Positions 30,157-35,558 of a DNA stretch of 35,558 nt are shown here, one piece after another. Position numbers and translations under genes: made by a program. The notes below the pieces were generated by a model. The model did no database searches and was not told the origin of the DNA. It saw nothing but the letters and a program-made list of their open reading frames with translations. Numbering within the stretch: the first letter of the stretch is position 1; each line of letters opens with the position of its first letter. Location of the stretch: positions 1-35,558 of the forward strand of contig DBWQ01000001.1 of the NCBI GenBank assembly GCA_002308995.1. The letters are read 5' to 3'. Source of the DNA: Clostridiales bacterium UBA1234. Lineage in GTDB: Bacteria; Bacillota; Clostridia; TANB77; UBA1234.

Positions 30157-31384
30157 ACGAATTTCCTGCCACAAATCCTGTACTATACGCAATTTGTAAG
30201 TTAAATCCACCTGTATAGGCGTCTACGTCAATGATTTCTCCTGCAAAGAATAAGCCTTTAACGAGTTTGGATTCCATTGTTTTGCTATCGATTTCCTTCG
30301 TATTTACTCCCCCTGCTGTGATAATTGCTTCTTCAATTGGTCGAAAAGCTTTCACTTCTAGTACCATATCTTTTAAAAGACTTGCTAATCTTCCACGTTC
30401 TTCTTTAGAGATTTGATCCGTTTGTTTTTCTGCTGGTATCTTTGATTGTTTTACCACATACTCTATCATTTTGCTTGGAAGTAAATCAGAAAGAGAATTC
30501 TTAAATTGTTTTCTCGTATACTTTTCAAAATCTCGCTGAATTCTCATTGCTAGTTTTTCTAAGCTTAAAGCAGGCTTCAAATCAATATGAAGTTTGATTG
30601 ACTTCGCTTTCAATTTGGCTTCGATGTCTTTGAGTCTTAAAATATGACTACTTGCACTTAGGATGATAGGTCCTGAAACTCCAAAATGGGTAAAGAGCAT
30701 TTCGCCAAAGTCTTCATAAACGATTTTTTCTCCATCCGTCACAGTTAGTCCCACATTTTTTAGAGATAATCCTTGTAAATTGGGCACTTCATACGTTTCT
30801 AGTGGAACCAAGGAACCCCTAGGACTTACAATCGTATGTCCTAGTTTTTTGGCAAGCTCATACCCTATCCCCGTAGAGCCTGTTGTTGGGTAACTTTTTC
30901 CACCCGTTGCTAAGATGACTTTGTCTGCTTCATACTTTTTGTCTTTTGTTTTTACACCGGTTGCTGCTCCGTCTTTTACTAAAATTGCCTCCACTTCGGA
31001 ATTTACAACCACTTTCACTTGTAATCTATCTATTTCTTTTTTGAGTTTATCTACTACAAATAATGCACTATCTGCCACAGGAAACACTCTTTCACCACGT
31101 TCTACCTTTGTATCAACACCAATGGAATGAAAAAAGGAAAGTGCATCAACGTTTGTAAATTGATGAAAAGCACTATATAAAAACTTACCGTTGCCAGGTA
31201 CATTTTGAATAAACTCTTCGATTGGTGCATTGTTGGTCATGTTGCATCTTCCCTTACCCGTTATCGAAAGCTTTCTGCCAAGGCTCCTCATTCTTTCTAA
31301 CAAAATGACTTCGTCCCCTTTTTTTCTAGCAGTGATAGCTGCTATCATGCCGGCAGGGCCACCACCAATGACGATGACTTTCAT
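30155..31384 (-). CDS. HI0933/YhiN family NAD(P)/FAD-dependent oxidoreductase
   Basis: The flavoprotein has 409 residues. The N-terminal dinucleotide-binding motif is VIVIGGGPAGMIAAITA. Then come SLGRKLSITGKGRCNMTN (the family signature), ILATGGKSYPTTGSTGIGYE, and a C-terminal flavin segment GLFFAGEIIDVDAYTGGFNLQ. Its substrate is unknown. The ATG at 31384 has AAAGGAG 8 bases upstream; a GTG three codons earlier touches that site. No promoter is obvious in front of it. The giant palindrome (31434-31677) separates it from the YnbB-type gene. Confidence 0.92.
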   Translation of the reverse strand: MKVIVIGGGPAGMIAAITARKKGDEVILLERMRSLGRKLSITGKGRCNMTNNAPIEEFIQNVPGNGKFLYSAFHQFTNVDALSFFHSIGVDTKVERGERVFPVADSALFVVDKLKKEIDRLQVKVVVNSEVEAILVKDGAATGVKTKDKKYEADKVILATGGKSYPTTGSTGIGYELAKKLGHTIVSPRGSLVPLETYEVPNLQGLSLKNVGLTVTDGEKIVYEDFGEMLFTHFGVSGPIILSASSHILRLKDIEAKLKAKSIKLHIDLKPALSLEKLAMRIQRDFEKYTRKQFKNSLSDLLPSKMIEYVVKQSKIPAEKQTDQISKEERGRLASLLKDMVLEVKAFRPIEEAIITAGGVNTKEIDSKTMESKLVKGLFFAGEIIDVDAYTGGFNLQIAYSTGFVAGNS

Positions 31385-31433
31385 TTTTCTCACTCCTTTC
31401 CCTTATTTGAATCGAAACTCTTTTTCAGAAAAC

Positions 31434-31677
31434 AAGCATCTTAAATATATTGTTAGCTCATTTTTTGTATTCTATATGAGCGTATTACGAAATACATTAG
31501 AAAGCGTGCAAAAGCCTAAGTTACAGCCGGTGAAATTTTTTAGGAAAGCGAAGCGGTAGGTGCTCCTGAAAAATTTCAAAAGGCTGTGCGTGGTTTTTGC
31601 TAGGCTTTCTTATAAATGAAGTACCTAGCGAATAGAGAATAACAAAAAATGAAATAAATATGATTACGATTATGCTT
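31434..31677. repeat. 244-bp imperfect palindrome, MITE-like element
   Basis: Matching arms are concentric around 31555. AAGCAT (31434) pairs with ATGCTT (31672), TCATTTTTTGT (31458) with ACAAAAAATGA (31642), and AGAAAGC (31499) with GCTTTCT (31604). GCAAAA (31508) pairs with TTTTGC (31595), ACAGCC (31523) with GGCTGT (31582), and GAAATTTTTTAGGA (31532) with TCCTGAAAAATTTC (31564, one T-G). The 18-base centre contains GCGAAGCG. It fills the gap between two same-strand genes and begins 5 bases past the stop of the upstream gene. No protein is encoded. The four-base AAAC at each edge could be a target duplication. Transcribed, it would form one long hairpin on either strand. Confidence 0.7.
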
Positions 31678-31682
31678 CAAAC

Positions 31683-32903
31683 TCACTCTCCATTCATATA
31701 TTTCACAGCATTAATCACTGCAATTCTTCCATATGTGTAGGTTAATCCTCCTTGCAAATATGCCACATAAGGTTCTCTTATTGGTCCATCGCAACTTAGC
31801 TCAATGGATGAGCCTTGCGTAAAGGAACCTGATGCCATGATGATTTTGTTCTCGTATCCAGGCATATCCCAAGGCTGTGGAATGACATGTGAATCTACTG
31901 GAGAATTCATTTGAATAGCCTCACAAAACCTAATAAGCTTTTGTGGGTCTTTGAACTTAATCATTTGAACAATATCAGAACGTTTTTCATTGTACTTAGG
32001 AGAAACTTCATACCCTAATTCTTCTAATAATTTTGCAGCAAAAACATCTACTTTTTTAGCTTCACAAACCGTATGTGGTGCCATAAAGATTCCTTGCAAA
32101 ACACTTCGGTTAAAATCAAACGTTGCTCCCCCTTCTTTTCCAAGTCCTGGTGCACTATAACGATCAGAAATCAATTCGATTGCCTCTTTCGTACCTACCA
32201 CATAGCCACCTGTTCTAGCAATACCAGCACCCAAATTTTTAATGAGTGATCCAACACAAAAATCTGCTCCCACTTCTGTTGGTTCTTTCGTATCGGTAAA
32301 CTCTCCATAGCAATTATCTACCATTACCATTACGTGAGAATCTGCTTCTTTCACCGTTTTGATAGCTTCTTCTAGTTCAGATATTAAAAAAGCATTACGA
32401 TAAGCATACCCACGCGAACGTTGTATGATGACAAGCTTAACATCTTTCTTTGAAACTCTTTCTTTGATTTTCGGCAAATCAAATTTGTTATCTACCAAAT
32501 CAATTTGCTCATATTTCACACCAAATGCTTTTAGAGAGCTTGGATTTTCACGAATTCCAATCACTTCATCTAAGGTGTCATAAGGTTTTCCGTTGATACT
32601 AAGTACAGTATCACCAGGTCTTAGAATTCCAAATAAGCAAGTAGTAATCGTATGGGTACCAGAAATAAATTGCATCCTAACCAAAGCATCTTCTGCTTTA
32701 AACACTTTGGCAATAATTTTTTCTATCTTTTCACGTCCCACATCTCCATAACCATAGCCAGTAGTGCCATTTAAATCGGCTTCACTCACCTTTTCTTCTC
32801 TAAAAGCTTGTAATACCTTTTGAGAATTGAATCGCTCTATCTCTTCATTTTTATGAAATTCTTCTTGAATTACTTCATCCACTTTTTTTATGATATCATC
32901 CAT
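31683..32903 (-). CDS. ynbB: PLP-dependent enzyme of the methionine gamma-lyase/aluminium-resistance (YnbB) family
   Basis: The 406-residue fold-type I PLP enzyme has GYGYGDVGREKIE near residue 50, QFISGTHTITTCLFGILRPGD (PLP phosphate region), VDNCYGEF (ring-binding Asp) and GSLIKNLGAGIA with the Schiff-base lysine. The family is annotated as methionine gamma-lyase-like or aluminium resistance protein; its true substrate is not established. AAGGAG precedes the ATG at 32903 and a near-perfect promoter lies upstream. In B. subtilis ynbB is near glnR; here the partner is yidD on the other strand. Confidence 0.9.
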   Translation of the reverse strand: MDDIIKKVDEVIQEEFHKNEEIERFNSQKVLQAFREEKVSEADLNGTTGYGYGDVGREKIEKIIAKVFKAEDALVRMQFISGTHTITTCLFGILRPGDTVLSINGKPYDTLDEVIGIRENPSSLKAFGVKYEQIDLVDNKFDLPKIKERVSKKDVKLVIIQRSRGYAYRNAFLISELEEAIKTVKEADSHVMVMVDNCYGEFTDTKEPTEVGADFCVGSLIKNLGAGIARTGGYVVGTKEAIELISDRYSAPGLGKEGGATFDFNRSVLQGIFMAPHTVCEAKKVDVFAAKLLEELGYEVSPKYNEKRSDIVQMIKFKDPQKLIRFCEAIQMNSPVDSHVIPQPWDMPGYENKIIMASGSFTQGSSIELSCDGPIREPYVAYLQGGLTYTYGRIAVINAVKYMNGE

Positions 32904-32951
32904 GTTTTGTCTCCTTCTGGCGGTCTTTAATCGCCACTACTTTACCCATGC

Positions 32952-32980
32952 ATTATATATCGTTTGACATAAATTGTCAA
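32952..32980 (-). promoter_or_regulatory. Sigma-A promoter of the YnbB-type gene
   Basis: TTGACA (32975-32980), 17 bp, TATAAT (32952-32957). The -35 box is one half of the palindrome TTGACA-TAAAT-TGTCAA (32964-32980). Confidence 0.85.
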
Positions 32981-32990
32981 CGCTTGTTTC

Positions 32991-33019
32991 TTGCAAATTC
33001 AGACAAGTTATGATAAAAT
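32991..33019 (+). promoter_or_regulatory. Sigma-A promoter of yidD
   Basis: TTGCAA (32991-32996), 17 bp, TAAAAT (33014-33019), divergent from the neighbouring promoter and 31 bases before the start codon. Confidence 0.75.
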
Positions 33020-33050
33020 AAGGAAAAATTTTGTAAGAAGGGATTTTGCT

Positions 33051-33281
33051 ATGAAACACATCCTGATTTGGCTTATCAAACTCTACCAAAAAATACCTGG
33101 TCCATGGCATGGAGCTTGCCGCTTTACCCCAACTTGTTCCAACTACGCTATCGAAGCTTTAGAGGTTCACGGAGCTCTTAAAGGATCTATTTTAACCCTA
33201 AAAAGAATTCTCCGTTGCAATCCTTTTTGCAAAGGTGGGTTTGATCCTGTTCCTCCCAAAAAAGAAAAAACGCACATTTAG
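33051..33281 (+). CDS. yidD: YidD, membrane protein insertion efficiency factor
   Basis: YidD is a small Cys-rich protein at the inner face of the membrane, helping YidC-dependent insertion. The 76 residues include LIKLYQKIPGPWHGACRFTPTCSNYAIEALEVHG and CNPFCKGGFDPVPP, cut here at the known three-Cys pattern. The ATG at 33051 has AGAAGG upstream; an in-frame ATG at 32991 lies in the promoter. The stop codon is inside the terminator stem. It is not next to yidC or rnpA, as it often is. Confidence 0.93.
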   Translation: MKHILIWLIKLYQKIPGPWHGACRFTPTCSNYAIEALEVHGALKGSILTLKRILRCNPFCKGGFDPVPPKKEKTHI

Positions 33282-33306
33282 GAATAACCCTAAATGTGCG
33301 TTTTTC
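33265..33306. terminator. Bidirectional terminator between yidD and the DUF1292 gene
   Basis: CGCACATTTAGG-N6-CCTAAATGTGCG with A and T runs outside; it ends yidD on the plus strand and the ireB-ruvX-DUF1292 operon on the minus strand. Confidence 0.93.
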
Positions 33307-33313
33307 ATCCTCA

Positions 33314-33616
33314 TTAATCTGCAAAATCAAATTCATCCTTGGTTTTCTCTTTAAATGCTTGGAATACTTTGTCTGCTTCTTCTTCATTATCAAGGCTAAT
33401 ATAACTTTCGTCATCAACATCGCCTTCGATTCTAAAGATAACAACCTCTCCCTTTTCTGCTTCTTCCACTGGAAGAAGAATGACATACTCTTTGTCATCA
33501 ACGGCAACGACATCTAAAAATTCAAATTCCACTTCGTTACCGTCCTCATCATTAAGAACAATTCTATTGTCTAATTCATCAAATTCCTCATCAAGTACAT
33601 TGTTTTCGTCATCCAT
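33314..33616 (-). CDS. DUF1292 family protein
   Basis: A very acidic 100-residue protein (MDDENNVLDEEFDELDNRIV at the start) with the DUF1292 core: DEDGNEVEFEFLDVVAVDDKEYVILLP and a later EVVIFRIEG. B. subtilis YrzB belongs here. Function is unknown. The ATG at 33616 has AAAGGAG 8 bases upstream; an ATG two codons earlier is too close. It is the third gene of the conserved ireB-ruvX-DUF1292 set. Confidence 0.9.
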   Translation of the reverse strand: MDDENNVLDEEFDELDNRIVLNDEDGNEVEFEFLDVVAVDDKEYVILLPVEEAEKGEVVIFRIEGDVDDESYISLDNEEEADKVFQAFKEKTKDEFDFAD

Positions 33617-33634
33617 AATCATCTCTCCTTTCTT

Positions 33635-34063
33635 TTAGGTATGTGACATACCTTCCGCTTTATCTAGATACATCTGCAAAATATACTCAGCAGATATAGT
33701 ATCTACGATTTGTTTTTTGCGCTTCTTCTTGATGGATAGTTCCGTCATAGTTCTATGAGCAGCTACTGTCGTTAGGCGCTCATCTATTTTAACAACCTCT
33801 AATCCAAACTCTTCTTTTAATTTTTGAATCAAAGCGTCTGTTTTTTGCACACGAGGACCACTACTGGCATTCATGTTTAATGGATACCCAATCACTATTT
33901 TTTCAATTTGGTATTCTGTAATAATCTCTCGAAGCCTCTGTATGAGTTTTTTGGTACTGTCTTTATGCTCGATGGATTCTAATCCTTGTGCTGTGAGTCC
34001 TAATAAATCTGAAACTGCCACGCCTGTTCTTGCTTCTCCGTAATCTAACCCTAATATTCTCAT
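33635..34063 (-). CDS. ruvX: RuvX/YqgF Holliday-junction resolvase-like protein
   Basis: The RNase H-fold protein acts on RNA or DNA junctions; YqgF takes part in 16S rRNA maturation in E. coli. The 142 residues have the first acidic site in MRILGLDYGEARTGVAVSD, then IVIGYPLNMNASSG and DERLTT, and a final acidic motif near DTISAEYIL. All catalytic positions are present. It overlaps ireB by 4 bp, so the two are translationally coupled. Confidence 0.95.
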   Translation of the reverse strand: MRILGLDYGEARTGVAVSDLLGLTAQGLESIEHKDSTKKLIQRLREIITEYQIEKIVIGYPLNMNASSGPRVQKTDALIQKLKEEFGLEVVKIDERLTTVAAHRTMTELSIKKKRKKQIVDTISAEYILQMYLDKAEGMSHT

Positions 34064-34314
34064 TCGTTAACTCCTATATACTCTTTTAGCATTTCTTCTA
34101 AAAGTTCATCACGTTCAATTTGCCTAATCAAACTTCTTGAATCTTTATAGCTGGTAATATAGGTTGGGTCTCCAGATAGAATATACCCTACTATTTGATT
34201 GACAGGGTTATATCCTTTTTCTACTAGAGCTTCATAAACCTGCTTTAGTATTTGCTTTGAATTTGCTTTTTTCTCTTTTTCCACTTTAAAGAAAATTGTA
34301 TTTTCCGAATCCAT
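34060..34314 (-). CDS. ireB: IreB family regulatory phosphoprotein (UPF0297)
   Basis: IreB, studied in Enterococcus, is a small target of the Ser/Thr kinase IreK and affects cephalosporin tolerance. The 84 residues match the family: KKANSKQILKQVYEALVEKG, YNPVNQIVGYILSGDPTYIT and ARSLIRQIERDE-like SRSLIRQIERDELLEEMLK. The N-terminus (MDSENTIFF) lacks an obvious Thr pair as in Enterococcus. The ATG follows a GGAGG site. Order ireB-ruvX-DUF1292 is that of most Firmicutes; alaS, usually upstream, is replaced by the ATPase gene. Confidence 0.93.
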   Translation of the reverse strand: MDSENTIFFKVEKEKKANSKQILKQVYEALVEKGYNPVNQIVGYILSGDPTYITSYKDSRSLIRQIERDELLEEMLKEYIGVNE

Positions 34315-34328
34315 TTTTATACCTCCTT

Positions 34329-35558
34329 TTATCCGAATAATCCTCTACTTTTCTTAGCTGGAGCAGCTTGTCTATATACTTGGTTTGCTAAATGATTAAT
34401 CGCTTCTGAAAAATCTGCTGAATAGCCTTTGAAATCCATTGTTCCTTTGTATAATGATTCTGTATATTTTACATAGTTATTTAAATTATATGGTATCTCA
34501 AAGATTTCTACCCTACCAGTAAATAGTGTATCGGTGTATGTCATTTCAGGATCTTTGTAGTAAGATAATCCATCTACAATCTTCTTTGGTGTTAAAACAT
34601 TCTTCACATACTTATTAACAACCACTTTAATCTTATTCATATCTAATTGTCGATCTTTCATTTCACGTAAAAATGTGGTCGTTTCTTGAATATTCAATAT
34701 ATCCATATCATGTACTAAATAAATTTCTGAAGCTTGTTGAAAATAATCAATTGGTGTAGAAAAATCAGCATCTATCAATGTAATATTATTATTCTCTTTG
34801 ACGGTATCAATAATTGTTTTATGTTTATACCCCCTACGTGAGTCAGATAATCCACTTGGAACTGTTGTATACACCTTTAAATACTTTGTCATAGGAAGGA
34901 AGGAATCTTCACCTTCCGAAAGCTTTTTCATACAGTCAAGAGCGATTCTTCTAAGTGTTTTATCATTTTGATTATAAATAAAATACATTCCCTTTTCTTT
35001 GGTCATATCCAAGATACCCGTTACTAGTCTTCTACCTGAAAGTTCATTAGCAAGAGCATTCACTAAAAACGAGGTTCCCACTTTATTGGCGCCTACGAAG
35101 GCAACAATCTTTTTAAAGTCTTGCACTGCTACAGCTGTTGACTCATATGTTCTAGGTGTTTGCTGTATTTGCTGAAATTGTTGTTGCTGTAAACTATTTA
35201 ATTGATTTCTCTCATTCTCTATTCTTTCTTGTTCTTCTCGAAGCTTTCTTCTTTCTTCTTCAAGTGCAGCCTGAACTTGTCTTACTTTTTCTTGCTCTTT
35301 CGCAAGCATTTCTCTCTCATCTACAGCATCTCTTTGTTCAGGACGCGTTCTAACATCTAATACACTCTCAGTTTCGTTAATATTACCTGTTGTAACAGGA
35401 TTTGCTCGACTCGAAGGTGTTTCTACAACTGGTGGTGGAACCATATTCATTGGATTAATGGTAAATCCTTCATTCAGTTTTTGATTTAACGCTTCTTCTC
35501 TTTGCTTTGCTTCTAATGCTTGCTGTGCTTTTAGTTCTTGCTCTCTCTTAGCCTGAGC
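34329..35558 (-). CDS. MinD/ParA-like ATPase with N-terminal coiled coil, 5' end outside the window
   Basis: 409 codons are visible and the frame stays open to the window edge, so the true start lies beyond it. Two Glu/Gln/Lys-rich coiled coils (visible residues 1-30 and 80-135) flank a Pro-rich linker (MVPPPVVETPSSRANP). From about residue 147 comes a MinD/ParA-type domain (FKKIVAFVGANKVGTSFLVN), then LIDADFSTP and VVVNKYV. The Walker A is unusual: G-A-N-K-V-G-T-S in place of K-G-G-x-G-K-T. This recalls TadZ/CpaE-type ATPases, which localise pilus machinery. It stops 15 bp before ireB, in the alaS place. No Tad genes are in view. Confidence 0.75.
   Translation of the reverse strand, partial: AQAKREQELKAQQALEAKQREEALNQKLNEGFTINPMNMVPPPVVETPSSRANPVTTGNINETESVLDVRTRPEQRDAVDEREMLAKEQEKVRQVQAALEEERRKLREEQERIENERNQLNSLQQQQFQQIQQTPRTYESTAVAVQDFKKIVAFVGANKVGTSFLVNALANELSGRRLVTGILDMTKEKGMYFIYNQNDKTLRRIALDCMKKLSEGEDSFLPMTKYLKVYTTVPSGLSDSRRGYKHKTIIDTVKENNNITLIDADFSTPIDYFQQASEIYLVHDMDILNIQETTTFLREMKDRQLDMNKIKVVVNKYVKNVLTPKKIVDGLSYYKDPEMTYTDTLFTGRVEIFEIPYNLNNYVKYTESLYKGTMDFKGYSADFSEAINHLANQVYRQAAPAKKSRGLFG

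Noticed and set aside
1..35558. tRNA, rRNA, CRISPR arrays, transposases, phage genes
   Set aside because: None was found on either strand. Gaps are all under 300 bases and are accounted for by leaders, promoters, terminators or the palindrome.

Overview
The window looks like chromosome of a low-GC, endospore-forming member of the Firmicutes (Bacillota), most likely an uncultured clostridial lineage. Most genes are AT-rich, with AGGAGG-type ribosome binding sites and TTGACA/TATAAT promoters. The gene set includes Spo0A, BofA and a SpoIVFA/SpoIVFB pair, and gene order around obg-rpmA-rplU-spoIVFB and ireB-ruvX-DUF1292 follows Bacillus subtilis. Nearly all genes lie on the minus strand. There are no rRNA or tRNA genes, no CRISPR array and no transposase.

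Layout in coordinate order. 1-2997: rpmG-secE-nusG-rplK-rplA, then an L10 leader with an attenuator and the start of rplJ, all from one strong promoter. 3060-8369: an envelope-polysaccharide block, with a DUF4330 protein, a glycosyltransferase fused to a second DUF4330 domain, a Wzy/WaaL-like ligase-polymerase, the lipid II flippase MurJ, and BofA. 8422-11561: obg, a convergent/divergent gene for a tryptophan-leucine nonapeptide-repeat protein, rpmA and rplU with an L21-type leader. 11659-16563: a very large surface protein with a pilin-like N-terminus and an FGE-sulfatase-like C-terminus, then spoIVFB, a frameshifted spoIVFA and a small tail-anchored protein. 16663-20615: a membrane protein, a UDP-sugar pyrophosphorylase, a PflX-like radical SAM protein and a GC-rich divergent PRPP synthetase homologue. 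20619-23853: an HD-GYP protein, a possible PD-(D/E)XK protein and an HtrA protease. 23860-28366: a three-gene membrane operon (DUF6020-like, DUF3592-like, DUF2207). 28380-31384: spo0A, a YigZ/IMPACT gene with two upstream 0A boxes, and a HI0933-family flavoprotein. 31434-31677: a 244-bp imperfect palindrome. 31683-35558: a PLP enzyme (YnbB family), yidD, and the operon MinD-like ATPase (partial)-ireB-ruvX-DUF1292.

How the parts fit. The pro-sigma-K processing module (protease SpoIVFB, its partner SpoIVFA, its inhibitor BofA) is packed into about 8 kb around ribosomal genes. spoIVFA and bofA are both preceded by a sigma-E-like promoter with the same TCATAAT -35 element. Spo0A is encoded about 13 kb away, and tandem 0A boxes stand in front of the YigZ gene just upstream of spo0A.

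The most unusual items are: the nonapeptide-repeat protein, which occupies the place of spo0B; the giant concentric palindrome; the pilin-like/FGE-like chimera attached to the spoIVF operon; the fused and stand-alone DUF4330 pair; an L27 without the Firmicutes N-terminal extension, together with a missing prp; and two genes (spoIVFA and the wzy-like gene) whose 5' parts lie in another frame and end at CTT-TGA or CTT-TAA. All family assignments are read by eye from motifs; none was checked by a database search.
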